From positions 248,001 to 312,000 of the forward strand of contig NZ_LYOY01000040.1 in assembly GCF_001653515.1 (NCBI RefSeq): 64,000 nucleotides of DNA. The letters are read 5' to 3'. The notes below the pieces were generated by a model, which searched no databases, had not been told where the DNA came from, and saw only the letters and a program-made list of their open reading frames with translations. Made by a program: the position numbers and the translations under genes. This document shows, piece by piece, positions 17,260 through 25,906 of this stretch. Source of the DNA: Streptomyces sp. ERV7 (GTDB lineage: Bacteria > Actinomycetota > Actinomycetes > Streptomycetales > Streptomycetaceae). Numbering within the stretch: position 1 is the first letter of the stretch; every line of letters begins with the position of its first letter.

Positions 17260-17997
17260 CTACTCGGCCGGTGCCGCCAGGCGAAAGCCCACGCCGATCG
17301 CCTTGAGATCACGCTCGTAGACGCCGTGGCGACGGGCGCACCGGGCCAGATCACGGTCATGGCGGAACGCGCCGCCTCGGGTGATGTGCGGGTCGAAGGC
17401 ACAGTCCTCAGTACGCGGCACCTTGGCAGGGGCACCCGGGTAGGGGGCGTAGAGGGTGGAGGTCCACTCGTCGGCGTTACCCGCCATGTCCAGTACGCCA
17501 AAGGGGCTGGCCCCATCGGGGAACGAGCCGACTGGTGTTGTGGTGCCGATACCGAGGTCCACCAGATTGGCCAGGCCGGGCTGGTACTCCGCACCCCACG
17601 GAAACTCCCGGCCGTCGTCGCCGCGCGCGGCGCGTTCCCACTCATCCTCCGTGGGCAGTCGCACGTCGAGGCCGTCGAGTTGCTCTCCGAGCCACCGGCA
17701 GTAGGCCGTCGCTGCCTCCCAGGAGACCGCGGTGACCGGGTGGTTCGCCGGTGCGTGGGGCACCGGCCTGCCGGTGGCTGCCGCGAAAAGCGTCCACTGG
17801 CCGACCGTGACCAGGGTGCGGGATATCCGGAAGGCTGGGACGTGGATCTCTGTGCGTGGGGCTTCTTTGAGGTACCACTCCACCGGCACCCCGGTGTCGG
17901 CATAGCGGCGTGCTACCTCCGTCACCTCGTCAGCCGGCGTCCCCCGACGCAGCAACCCGTCCGGGACTTCAACCCAGTCCGCCTGACTCACGTGCAT
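17260..17997 (-). CDS. SUMF1 (formylglycine-generating-enzyme) fold protein lacking one active-site cysteine
   Basis: A 245-residue protein with the SUMF1 fold. Landmarks are [71 protein letters not shown] and a final ITRGGAF. True formylglycine-generating enzymes carry two copper-binding cysteines after the RGG motif (RGGSW-x-C then YC). Here the first is replaced in [17 protein letters not shown] and only one Cys remains. Sulfatase activation is therefore doubtful; a non-catalytic or different oxidative role is more likely. The ATG at 17997 follows GGAGGGG at three to four bases. No sulfatase gene lies in the window. Confidence 0.85.
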   Translation of the reverse strand: MHVSQADWVEVPDGLLRRGTPADEVTEVARRYADTGVPVEWYLKEAPRTEIHVPAFRISRTLVTVGQWTLFAAATGRPVPHAPANHPVTAVSWEAATAYCRWLGEQLDGLDVRLPTEDEWERAARGDDGREFPWGAEYQPGLANLVDLGIGTTTPVGSFPDGASPFGVLDMAGNADEWTSTLYAPYPGAPAKVPRTEDCAFDPHITRGGAFRHDRDLARCARRHGVYERDLKAIGVGFRLAAPAE

Positions 17998-18229
17998 GTT
18001 CCCCTCCAGTCGATCGCATGGCCCTCATGGTCACCTTGAGGGCCGGGGCGGTCATCGGCCGAAGGACCTACCTCGACAGCGACTTTTGACCGCCGCCTTC
18101 GCCACATCCAGGCACAGGACACCTGAGTCGCCCCTCTGACGATGACTCGCCGGGGCGCGGGCGAGAGGTCCTAGCGTGGTACGAGCGCCCAAGGGTGCAG
18201 AGGTCCACCGAGCGAAGAGGGAGCGCCGT

Positions 18230-19621
18230 TCAGGCGAGGGTGGTGAGTACGTGCGCGCGGGAGGCGTGGACCTCTTCGCGCAGGGCGGGCAGGTCCACGT
18301 CGAGGACCTGGCCATTCCACTTGCGGGGCTGTCCGTTGATGAGGACCGCGCTGATGTTGCGGGTGTCCGAGCCGAGTACGACCGTGCCGATGGGGTCGTT
18401 GAGGGGCATGTTGTTGAGGTCCTCGGCCTGGATGACCAGGAGATCGGCCTTCTTGCCCGGGGTGAGTGAGCCGGTGACGTCTGCCAGTCCGTTGGTGCGG
18501 GCGCCCTGGAGAGTGGCGAAGTCCAGGACGTCGTGGGTGGTGATGCGAGTCGGCTGCCGCCCCGTGCGGTAGACGGCGTTGACCGCGCGCATGCGCTGGA
18601 TGGCGTGCAGGGCCCGCATCTGCGTGAACATGTCGCTGGCCAGCGCGACTTCGACGTCGATGCTCAGACCGGGGCGCACTCCCACCGACAGGGCTTCGTC
18701 GATCGCGGGGATCGCGGTTTCCAGCCCTATCTGGGCCTCCGACGTCGGGGCCAGGGCGATGCTCGTGCCGCTGCCCCCGATCGCCTTCCACGCTTCGGAG
18801 GTCAGGCCGGTGGCATGGATGAGGGTGAGGTCCGCGCAGAGCAGGCCCCCCTTCTCCCACTCCGCGATCGCCGCCGAGGAGGAGGTGCCGAATACGGCGT
18901 CGACGCTCACACCGATGCCCAGCTCCTTCGCTATGCGGGCGAGTTCGGGTCCGTAGGCGAGGGCGGGTCCGGCGATCTCGCCGGTGGCCAGGGCCGCGAG
19001 GCGCAGGGTCAGCATCCGATCGTCACTGGCGAAGTACCTCTCCTTGAGGCGCGCCAGGTCGCCAGGCCACTGCTTGTCCCAGTCCCCGAAGTGCGGGCCC
19101 ATGGAGGCGTGCACCCCGCGGATGCCGGTGTCGACGAGGGCCTGGACGGCGGCGTCGGAGTGCTGGGGAGTTCGGGAGTTGTGGGAGAAGTCGAGCATGC
19201 AGGTGATGCCGCTGTCGATCGCGGTCAGGGCAGCCAGCCTGGTGCCGATGTACATGTCCTGGGGCCGGTAGGCGGTGGCGTGGCCGGCGAGGGTGGACAT
19301 CACGTAGGCGCCGAGGTCGTCGACGTCCGGCATGATGCGGCGCAGCTGGGTCTGCCAGGCGTGCCGGTGTGTGTCGACGAAGCCCGGTGTGAGGATCGTG
19401 CCGGTGGCCTCGACGACGACCGCGCCGTCGCGGTCCAGGCCGGTACCGATGGCGGTGATGGTGTCGCCCTCGACGAGAAGGTCGGCGTCGTGCAGCACAC
19501 CGAGGTCGGCATCCATGGTGACGATGGTCGCGCCAGTGAACAGGATGCGCCGGTTCGGGTCCGCGGACCGGCGCTGGAGCTGTGCGAGTACGGCAGTGCT
19601 GGTGGTACCTGAGGGAGCCAA
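18230..19621 (-). CDS. Amidohydrolase, ATZ/TRZ/cytosine-deaminase-like
   Basis: A 463-residue metal-dependent hydrolase. The TIM-barrel metal motif THRH occurs in FVDTHRHAWQ (about residue 81-90). Later landmarks are PHFGDWD, the histidine of LIHATGL, APTSEAQIG, SIDVEVALASDMFTQMRA and a C-terminal GSLTPGKKADLLVIQ, which begins the second beta-sandwich. The family deaminates or dechlorinates heterocycles such as S-adenosylhomocysteine, guanine or triazines; the substrate cannot be chosen. The start is TTG at 19621 with AGGA seven bases upstream. Single gene; its 3' end faces the SUMF1 promoter region. Confidence 0.85.
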   Translation of the reverse strand: MAPSGTTSTAVLAQLQRRSADPNRRILFTGATIVTMDADLGVLHDADLLVEGDTITAIGTGLDRDGAVVVEATGTILTPGFVDTHRHAWQTQLRRIMPDVDDLGAYVMSTLAGHATAYRPQDMYIGTRLAALTAIDSGITCMLDFSHNSRTPQHSDAAVQALVDTGIRGVHASMGPHFGDWDKQWPGDLARLKERYFASDDRMLTLRLAALATGEIAGPALAYGPELARIAKELGIGVSVDAVFGTSSSAAIAEWEKGGLLCADLTLIHATGLTSEAWKAIGGSGTSIALAPTSEAQIGLETAIPAIDEALSVGVRPGLSIDVEVALASDMFTQMRALHAIQRMRAVNAVYRTGRQPTRITTHDVLDFATLQGARTNGLADVTGSLTPGKKADLLVIQAEDLNNMPLNDPIGTVVLGSDTRNISAVLINGQPRKWNGQVLDVDLPALREEVHASRAHVLTTLA

Positions 19622-19804
19622 AGGTCAGTCCTGATTCATCAAGCCTGGGCGGTGTGCCGTGGGCGATGGCCTCAGAATCGGCCCGTCCCTCGGGAGCAGC
19701 CAGGGCGCCCTTTGACCGGGTACAGCGCACCCAGGCTCACCGGCTCTGTGCGGCCAGTGGGGTTACGCCACGTGAAGGTCGGCGCGCTGCGGCATGATGT
19801 CGGC

Positions 19805-20110
19805 ATGGAAGATCAGACTTTCGAATGGGTGACTCTCTTCTCCTACGAGAACGTTCCCGGCTGTCCGCGGCCGGGTCGGCTGACGGCGGTTTGACTGCGG
19901 GACCGAGGTATCGACTGGCACCCGTTCACCGAGAATGAGGTCCGGGTCGACCTGATGTGCGGTGTGCGCTCGGACGGGCACTGGCACGGCACGATCGTTG
20001 TTCGCTTCCGTGCCGACGTTCTTCAGCGGCTCGGTCTGCATCCTGACCAGCCGACGTCAGCGCCGGCGGACCCGCTGCCACCGAAGTGGTGGGGCCCATG
20101 GGCCCGGTGA
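19805..20110 (+). pseudogene. Small gene interrupted by one in-frame TGA
   Basis: The frame from ATG 19805 reads MEDQTFEWVTLFSYENVPGC and reaches a TGA at 19892-19894 (codon 30). It then continues in the same frame with LRDRGIDWHPFTENEVRVDL and DGHWHGTIVVRFRADVLQRL to a TGA at 20108-20110. Both halves have natural composition and together give a 101-residue protein of unknown family. One nonsense mutation is the simplest explanation. Selenocysteine readthrough is unlikely because no selenocysteine machinery or stem-loop context is evident. I do not recognise the protein. Confidence 0.6.
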
Positions 20111-20204
20111 GCCCGAGGTGCTGACGTATGAGGCTCGGGGTCTCCGTTCACCGCGTTGAGGCCGGTAGCGCACGGGCTGACGGATCCGGCCCGGTGAGCA
20201 GTGA

Positions 20205-20241
20205 ACGGCCTCCGCCGGTGCTGTGCACCGGCGGAGGCCGT
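20205..20241. terminator. Strong bidirectional hairpin terminator
   Basis: A perfect 16-bp stem (20205-20220 with 20226-20241) and a five-base loop lie between the convergent ends of the interrupted gene and the small secreted-protein gene. Confidence 0.88.
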
Positions 20242-20260
20242 CCTTGTGGGTTCCTGAGAC

Positions 20261-20491
20261 CTACCAGAGTTCACTGAAGTTGACGGCGACGTTGGCGTTG
20301 CTCTGATCGATCTCAGTGAAGCCACCGTTGTCGGTGGCACTGGGGGCGTCGTCGCCGACGCCGCTGCCGTTGACCGTGGCGACACCGGCGTTCGATCCGT
20401 TGTCGGCCAAGCCGCCATCGTCGGCGGCGGCTGCGGATACGCCGCCGAGCAGCAGGACACACGTGGCCAAGGCGGTGGCGGTCAGGCGCAT
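20261..20491 (-). CDS. Small secreted protein of unknown function
   Basis: A 76-residue protein with a typical signal peptide (MRLTATALATCVLLLGGVSA, cleavage near SAAAAD). The mature part is about 52 residues, acidic and rich in Asn, Asp and Gly (DNGSNAGVATVNGSGVGDD), without cysteines. A good AGGAG lies upstream of the ATG at 20491. This looks like one of the short secreted asparagine/glycine-rich Streptomyces peptides of unknown function. It could remotely resemble a chaplin-like surface peptide, but the characteristic chaplin core is absent. Its transcript would end at the 20205-20241 hairpin. Confidence 0.75.
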   Translation of the reverse strand: MRLTATALATCVLLLGGVSAAAADDGGLADNGSNAGVATVNGSGVGDDAPSATDNGGFTEIDQSNANVAVNFSELW

Positions 20492-20695
20492 GGGGACTCC
20501 TGGAGAGGTGAAATGCGAGGCACGATCACACGGTGAACGCCCTGAGCTGCCACTACGTGATGGGTGCTCACCCCAACAGACCCCGTTCGGGGGAGCAGTT
20601 GCCCTCGGGCGCAGCATGGCTGAGCCGGTCTGGGCTCGCGTGGGCGGGCTTCATGCACAGCTGCACCCGGTGTGATGGCAGGCATGATGGAGGCC

Positions 20696-21523
20696 ATGAC
20701 GCACCCCGCCCGCCGCATGTTCGAGCTCCTGGAGCCGATCTGCCTGGTCACGTTCTTCGCCGACGAGTGCGACCAGGAGCTGGCCGCGCTCGGTCACCGC
20801 ACCTACTGGGACGGCTACTTCGCCAGCCGCGCCGCGCCGCTGGGGCGGGTACCAGCGCAGGTCGTGCACGCGGCGTTCTACAACTTCGCCGACGGGGAGG
20901 CCGCGCGGCACATCCCGAGCGCGTGGCAGACGATCCCGCCGGAGGCGTCCGTCGCCGCGCGGGAGCGGGGCAGCGCGGCCTCTGTGCGGCGGATCCTCGG
21001 CGACGACCTGGCCGGCTCCCCGGGCCTGGTGCGTGCCGCCGACCTGACCACCAAGGCCGCGACGAACGCACCCATGGAAGGGCGGGTGATGTACGCGGGG
21101 ATGCGCACCCTCGCGGTGCCCAGCGACCCGGTAGCCCGGCTGTGGCATTCGGCGACCATGCTGCGTGAGCACCGCGGTGACGGGCACATCGCCGCTCTTG
21201 TCGGCGCGCGCGTCGGCGGTACGGAGGCTCATGTCCTCGACGCGCTGGCGCGGGGCATCCACCCGCCGGAGTCGTTCGGGCGCCTGCATCACCTGCCGAA
21301 GGAGAAGCTGGCCGCGGTCATGGACGGCTTGCGCGAGCGCGGCCTGGTCGACACCGAGGGACGCTTCACCGATGCGGGCCGCGCAATCAAGGCGCACATC
21401 GAGGCCCTGACCGACGAGCTGGCCGCCCCGCCGTACGAGGCCCTGTCTCCCGCGGAACGTGATGAACTGGTCGCGGAGCTTGAGCCCATCACCGCGGTAC
21501 TGGTGGCCGCGGGGTCGCAGTGA
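20696..21523 (+). CDS. SCO6745-family helical protein
   Basis: A 275-residue soluble helical protein of the family named after Streptomyces coelicolor SCO6745, of unknown function. The N-terminal ARRMFELLEPICLVTFFADE and WDGYFASRAAPLG match the family. So do a central SATMLREHRGDGHIAAL and a C-terminal winged-helix-like half with LDALARGI and RFTDAGRAIKAHIEALTDEL. The C-terminal part suggests DNA or ligand binding. Starts at 20672 (GTG), 20675, 20684 and 20696 are all in frame; 20696 best fits the family, but no start has a well-spaced ribosome-binding site. A truncated relative is at 48098-48590. Confidence 0.75.
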   Translation: MTHPARRMFELLEPICLVTFFADECDQELAALGHRTYWDGYFASRAAPLGRVPAQVVHAAFYNFADGEAARHIPSAWQTIPPEASVAARERGSAASVRRILGDDLAGSPGLVRAADLTTKAATNAPMEGRVMYAGMRTLAVPSDPVARLWHSATMLREHRGDGHIAALVGARVGGTEAHVLDALARGIHPPESFGRLHHLPKEKLAAVMDGLRERGLVDTEGRFTDAGRAIKAHIEALTDELAAPPYEALSPAERDELVAELEPITAVLVAAGSQ

Positions 21524-21757
21524 GGGACTGCGACACACGGGACGGGCCCGCCGTGCGGTACGGCGAGTCCTGGCTGGGCGGCGACGTCTTGGCGCTGTAG
21601 CGCAACAGCACTGGCCTACCAGCGGCGCTGGCGTTCGTGGTGGCCTGTCATCGGCCGGAATCCGCCCTGAGGTCTCCGGGCCATCTGCCGGGCCACGGCC
21701 GGTACCGCGGGTGCGGGGAGGGGAGTGGGATGGTTGTCCGCGTAATCAAGGCGCAGG

Positions 21758-21831
21758 GGCACCCACAACGGCGCCAATGTGCAGCAGTACGAGTTCAACG
21801 GCACCAGCGCCCAGAAATGGCGGCTGTCTCC
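21758..21831 (+). pseudogene. Isolated ricin-B-lectin fragment; rest of 21524-22057 is empty
   Basis: Twenty-four codons encode GTHNGANVQQYEFNGTSAQK then WRL, the classic ricin-B unit ending in the Q-x-W motif that closes secreted Streptomyces glycosidases. Nothing matching precedes it and no start exists. It is a leftover of a lectin-bearing hydrolase gene. The remainder of this 530-base gap holds only the hairpin at 21934-21962. Confidence 0.6.
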
Positions 21832-21933
21832 CGTGCGACCCCTTGTGTTCCTGCCTGGCCGGTGCCGGGCCGGTGCCTGGCCGGCTCGCTCGGCGGATCG
21901 CGGCACCGGCGGTGGGAACACCGGCACCGAAGG

Positions 21934-21962
21934 CTGCGGCAGGTCACGTATGCCTGCCGCAG
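21934..21962. terminator. Hairpin terminator
   Basis: A perfect 10-bp stem (21934-21943 with 21953-21962) and a nine-base loop. It lies downstream of the lectin fragment on the plus strand and about 95 bases beyond the stop of the DM13 gene on the minus strand. Confidence 0.65.
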
Positions 21963-22057
21963 ACTGCCCGGCCCCACGAGCCGACGACGCCCGGCGGATG
22001 CCGGCTCGACGGTGACCGGCCGCTCCTGACCGTGTTCGCGACGGTGTCCGGATGGGG

Positions 22058-22612
22058 TCAGGTACGAGCCAGCTCGGCGGCACCGAAGGACACGTCGAAG
22101 CGGTCGCACCAGATGGTGACGCTGCGGTACCGGTTCAGGTCGACGTCGGCGGGCAGCGTGTAGTTCTGGTCGCCTTTGTTGCCCTTGAGCTTGCCCAGGC
22201 TGACGTGGCGGCCGTCGTCGAAAACGTGCCAGCCGTCCTTGCCAGGCTTCACCTCCGCGTCGGTCAGCCAGACCCGCAGGGCGGGCCCGTTGCTCGTGTC
22301 CAGGTTCATCAGCCGGAGGATGCGGGTGCCGTCCGGGAGACGCAGGATGCGAACCGATCCGCTGGTCTTGTGTTCGTGGCTGATCAGCTCCCCCTTGGCA
22401 AGGTCCTGCGGCCCGGTCGGCGCCTGGGCTCCGCCGTGGGCCGGAGCCGAGGCCGGTGCGGAGACGGCGGAGGGGATCTGGTCCCGTACGGTCTCGTCCA
22501 CCCACAGCTTCCACGGCTGGAACCAGTACAGTCCCGCACCCACCGCCACCACGCCGATGAGCACCGTCGCGATGAACCACGGCCTGCCGAGTGCACTTCG
22601 TACGCGTCCCAT
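22058..22612 (-). CDS. Membrane-anchored DM13-domain protein
   Basis: A 184-residue protein with one N-terminal membrane helix (PWFIATVLIGVVAVGAGLYW) and an Ala/Pro-rich linker. The rest is a C-terminal DM13 domain (about residues 80-180: RILRLPDGTRILRLMNLDTS, RVWLTDAEV, DGRHVSLGKLKGNKGDQNYT, SVTIWCDRFDVSFGAAEL). DM13 domains are proposed to be extracytoplasmic redox or electron-transfer modules with a conserved cysteine, here in IWCDRF. The ATG at 22612 follows GGAGG at seven bases. Single gene; no redox partner is adjacent. Confidence 0.85.
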   Translation of the reverse strand: MGRVRSALGRPWFIATVLIGVVAVGAGLYWFQPWKLWVDETVRDQIPSAVSAPASAPAHGGAQAPTGPQDLAKGELISHEHKTSGSVRILRLPDGTRILRLMNLDTSNGPALRVWLTDAEVKPGKDGWHVFDDGRHVSLGKLKGNKGDQNYTLPADVDLNRYRSVTIWCDRFDVSFGAAELART

Positions 22613-22803
22613 GTCATTGCCTCCATATCGTGAGCGTGTCCCTGCCCCCATAGGACGCCTCGTGGGCGCTCAGCACTCCCGGATCCTGATGACGAAACCC
22701 TTACGGCTACCGGGTGAGCGTGCGCTGGGCCACCGTGGGGCTGGACGCCGAGCGTCGTCGCGGCGGCTGCTTCGGCACCTGCGCACACGTGTCCGCAGTA
22801 TGG

Positions 22804-24411
22804 TCACGGCGAGTGCGGTGTGTGGGGGTGGGAGCCGGCGGGCTGTGCTGCGGGGGAGGGGGACGTGCTGTCTGAGGCGTTGTCCTGGCGTGGGTGCGGC
22901 AGTTGGGGCGTGTGCGGGTGGGCCCGGTCCTGGGGCGGTGTCGACCAGGTGTAGGTGCCGGGGTCGAAGGTGCGCAGGCGTTTGAGGAGCCGCTGTGTCG
23001 ACCAGGGCCAGCAGAACGTGTTCACTCCCGGGTCGCTGAAGTAGTAGCTGGAGCAGCCGGCGGTGTTGTAGACGGTGGTCCGCAGGGCGGCGTGGAGGGC
23101 TGTGTGATGGGCCTGTTCGGTCTCGGCCCGTACGTCCATCGCTGTGTGTCCGCTGGTGTGCAGGTGGGTGAGGGCGCCGGTGATGTAGCGGAGCTGTGCT
23201 TCCAGGACGGTGGGGACCGCGGTGGTGCCGGTGAGCAGGTTCGGTCCCAGGAGCAGGAAGAGGTTGGGGTGGCCGCTGACGCTGGTGCCCAGATAGGCGC
23301 GGCGGCCCTTGGCCCAGGTCTGCGCCAGGGTGGTTCCGTGGGCGCCGTGCAGGCGGTCGGCGAGGGGCAGTTTCCCGATGTGGAAGCCGGTGGCGAGGAT
23401 GATGAGGTCGGCACGGGCACGGGTGCCGTCGGCGCCGATGACGTCGCTGCCGTTCACCTCGCTCACGCGGGTGGGGTGGAGGCGGACGTTGGGCCGGGTC
23501 AGGGCCGGATAGTAGGTGCCGGAGGCGATCAGGCGGCGGCCTCCGAGGCGGTGCTCGGGGCTCAGGGCCCGGCGCAGAGCCGGGTCGGGCACCTGGGTGC
23601 GCAGGTGGAGACGGGCCGCGGCCTCCAGTGGAAGGAGCAGTCGGGGGTGGCGCAGGGGCAGGCCGATGGCTTCCTGCATCCAGTAGTGCAGGCTGCGCAG
23701 GGCACGGCGCGGTGCCGGGTGGCGCTGGAGGAATCGCCGGGCGGCCGGGGGGAGCGCGTAGTCCGGTTTGGGGAGTACCCAGGGAGCGGTGCTCTGGAAG
23801 ACGTCGATGCGGGCGGCGCGCGGCTGGATCTCGGGGAGGAACTGGACGGTGGAGGCTCCGGTGCCCACGATGGCGATGCGGCGGCCGGCCAGGTCTGCGG
23901 AATGGTCCCAGCGGGCGGAGTGGAAGACCGGCCCGGGGAAGTCGTCCAGGCCGGGGATCTCGGGGTAGCGGGGCTGGTGCCAGGGTCCGGTGGCCACGAT
24001 GACAGCGCGCGCGGTGTGGGTGCCGGTGGTGGTCTTCAGGGTCCAGCGGTGCGCGTCAGGGTCCCACCGGCCCTCCTGCACTTCCGTGCCGTAACGGATC
24101 GCCGTGTCCACTCCGTGGGCGGCCGCGGTGGTCTCCAGGTAGTCGAGGATCTCGGGCTGGGCGGCGAAGCCACGGCTCCAGGGATGGGGGGCGAAGGAGT
24201 ACTCGTACAGCATCGAAGGAACGTCGCAGCCGCACCCGGGATAGGTGTTGTCGCGCCAGGTCCCGCCGAGCCGCGCGGACTTCTCCAGCACGATGAGGTC
24301 GTCGAACCCGGCCCGGCGCAGCGCGATGGCGGCAGCCACCCCGGACAGGCCGGCCCCGATGACGATGACCTCCGCGTCGTGGCCACGGCTCCGGTCCGTC
24401 TCCTCGGTCAC
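22804..24411 (-). CDS. Flavin-containing Baeyer-Villiger-type monooxygenase
   Basis: A 535-residue class B flavoprotein monooxygenase. It has an N-terminal FAD motif VIVIGAGLSGVAAAIALRRA, the GGTWRDNTYPGCGCD loop, and the Baeyer-Villiger fingerprint F-x-G-x-x-x-H-x-x-x-W seen as FPGPVFHSARW. The NADPH motif is GTGASTVQ, and ATGFHIGKLPL comes late. It uses NADPH and O2 to insert oxygen next to a ketone; the natural substrate is unknown. The C-terminal 30 residues are Pro/His-rich and variable. The GTG at 24411 is chosen because GAGGGG precedes it and the family starts just after; longer in-frame starts up to 24495 lack support. It is divergent from a Rieske oxygenase, suggesting joint catabolism or tailoring. 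Confidence 0.87.
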   Translation of the reverse strand: MTEETDRSRGHDAEVIVIGAGLSGVAAAIALRRAGFDDLIVLEKSARLGGTWRDNTYPGCGCDVPSMLYEYSFAPHPWSRGFAAQPEILDYLETTAAAHGVDTAIRYGTEVQEGRWDPDAHRWTLKTTTGTHTARAVIVATGPWHQPRYPEIPGLDDFPGPVFHSARWDHSADLAGRRIAIVGTGASTVQFLPEIQPRAARIDVFQSTAPWVLPKPDYALPPAARRFLQRHPAPRRALRSLHYWMQEAIGLPLRHPRLLLPLEAAARLHLRTQVPDPALRRALSPEHRLGGRRLIASGTYYPALTRPNVRLHPTRVSEVNGSDVIGADGTRARADLIILATGFHIGKLPLADRLHGAHGTTLAQTWAKGRRAYLGTSVSGHPNLFLLLGPNLLTGTTAVPTVLEAQLRYITGALTHLHTSGHTAMDVRAETEQAHHTALHAALRTTVYNTAGCSSYYFSDPGVNTFCWPWSTQRLLKRLRTFDPGTYTWSTPPQDRAHPHTPQLPHPRQDNASDSTSPSPAAQPAGSHPHTPHSP

Positions 24412-24609
24412 GGCGGTACCCCTCTTTCCTGCCCCCGCATGCCCGGCCCTGTAAGGAGGGCAGGGCATGTCGAGCGCGTCACGTAAAGAGTGCACACGGT
24501 AGCCCTTGGTAACTACCGCGTGGGTGATGTCGGCTCAACAGCCCCCATCTGGGCGCATTTATGGATGAAAGATGCCCAGCGGCCTTATGCCGTGGTTGAG
24601 TTACCGGGC

Positions 24610-25656
24610 ATGGAGACGAGGGTGGATCCGCCGGGGTCCGGCGGTCGAGACACGGCCGATGCGCAGCGGCGGGTACCTGCTGCCCCAGAAGACGCCCGGG
24701 GCCCGGAACTGCCGTATCCCAGTGGCTGGTTCTGCTTGGCGCTCTCCCGCGAGCTCGCCCCGGGCCGGGTACTCACCCGCAGGTTCGCGGGCGAGGACGT
24801 CGTCCTGTACCGCACCGGCGACGGCCGTCCCCATGCCGTACGCCCCTACTGCCCACACCTGGGAGCCCACTTGGGCAGCGGTACGGTCGAGGGCGGCAAC
24901 CTGGTGTGCCCCTTCCACCGCTTCGCCTTCGCCCCCGACGGCACCTGCGTCCACGCCCCCGGCGGCCCGGCGCCGCGGGCCCGTCTGGAGCACCACCCCC
25001 TCCGCGAGCGCAACGGCTTCGTCCTCGTCTGGCGCGGACACGACGCCACCCCGCCCGCCTGGGAGATTCCCGAGGCCCCCGCAGCCGACATCACCCCCAC
25101 GGCCTACTGGACCGCCGACGTGTTCACCCACGTCCAGGACCTCGCCGAGAACGCGATCGACTACCGGCATCTGCCCGCGCTGCACGGGGTGGCGGTGGAG
25201 GAGATCGCGCCCCCACGCGCCGAAGGCCCCTGTCTGGCCGGGCGCCTGAGGATGGCGCCGCAGCGGCTTCCCGCCATGAAGAAACTCATGGGCGACTACT
25301 CGTACGCGCTCGCGGGCCTCGGGTATTTCCGCACCGAGACGTCCCTGCCACCGCTCGGTCTCGCCATCCACATGTGGGCCATGAACACGCCGATCGCCCC
25401 CCGCCACACCCGCATGCTCGTCGCGGTGGCCTGCACCGCCGCCGAACAGCCGCAGCCGTCCGCGCTGCCGCTGCTGCGCCGTCCCCTGTACCGCGGCGTC
25501 GCCCGGGCGATGCTGTGGGCCGCGGCCGGCGCCCTGCGGGACGACGTGAAGATCTGGAACATCAAACGCTACGAACCGCGCCCCCGCCTTGCCGCGGGCG
25601 ACGAAGCGATTGGCTACTACCGCCGCTGGGCCTGTCAGTTCTACCCGCCCCCGTGA
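24610..25656 (+). CDS. Rieske non-heme iron oxygenase, KshA/cholesterol-desaturase-like
   Basis: A 348-residue Rieske oxygenase alpha subunit. The iron-sulfur ligands are C-x-H and C-x-x-H in YCPHLGAHLG and LVCPFHRFAF (about residues 80-110). The mononuclear iron site is NAIDYRHLPALH (about 175-187), with D-x-x-H-x4-H spacing. The length and the YYRRWACQFYP ending resemble 3-ketosteroid hydroxylase/cholesterol desaturase oxygenases. It would need a separate reductase, which is not in the window. The ATG at 24610 is the best start before the first conserved block; an in-frame GTG at 24490 extends it by 40 residues. Divergent from the monooxygenase at 22804-24411. Confidence 0.85.
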   Translation: METRVDPPGSGGRDTADAQRRVPAAPEDARGPELPYPSGWFCLALSRELAPGRVLTRRFAGEDVVLYRTGDGRPHAVRPYCPHLGAHLGSGTVEGGNLVCPFHRFAFAPDGTCVHAPGGPAPRARLEHHPLRERNGFVLVWRGHDATPPAWEIPEAPAADITPTAYWTADVFTHVQDLAENAIDYRHLPALHGVAVEEIAPPRAEGPCLAGRLRMAPQRLPAMKKLMGDYSYALAGLGYFRTETSLPPLGLAIHMWAMNTPIAPRHTRMLVAVACTAAEQPQPSALPLLRRPLYRGVARAMLWAAAGALRDDVKIWNIKRYEPRPRLAAGDEAIGYYRRWACQFYPPP

Positions 25657-25668
25657 CAGGAGGTACCC

Positions 25669-25800
25669 ATGTCGCAATACGACCCAGCCATCCGTACGTC
25701 TGCTCGCGTCGGCGTGCGCGGCCCTGGTCACGGCGTTTCCGTGACCAGGGCCGCGGTGGCCCTGCTCGGCCGTTGGCGGGGGCCGGGGCGTGGAAGGTGA
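25669..25800 (+). CDS. Possible 43-residue peptide downstream of the Rieske gene
   Basis: Twelve bases after the Rieske stop lies AGGAGG with an ATG five bases further. It opens a short basic frame (MSQYDPAIRTSARVGVRGPG) that runs through the terminator hairpin at 25718-25754. The ribosome-binding site is strong, but a gene overlapping its own terminator is odd. It may be the surviving 5' end of a deleted third gene. No homology is recognised. Confidence 0.35.
   Translation: MSQYDPAIRTSARVGVRGPGHGVSVTRAAVALLGRWRGPGRGR
25718..25754 (+). terminator. Strong hairpin terminator after the Rieske gene
   Basis: A perfect 16-bp stem (25718-25733 with 25739-25754) and a CGTTT loop, 62 bases beyond the Rieske stop. 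Confidence 0.85.
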
Positions 25801-25906
25801 GCGCCCGTGCAGACAGCTGCGCGTGACGGGGTGGCCGCGACCGGGGGGTGTGCCCGGGGACGGTGTTTCTTCAGCCCGCTCCGGAGGGCTCGGGGCGGGC
25901 GGTTCA

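Noticed and set aside
19892..19894. Selenocysteine reading of the internal TGA
   Set aside because: No selenocysteine insertion context or machinery is visible and the codon is flanked by ordinary residues; nonsense mutation is simpler.
22894..24486. 530-codon plus frame opposite the monooxygenase
   Set aside because: Gly/Val/Ala-rich antisense text; the minus strand has the clear FAD and Baeyer-Villiger motifs.
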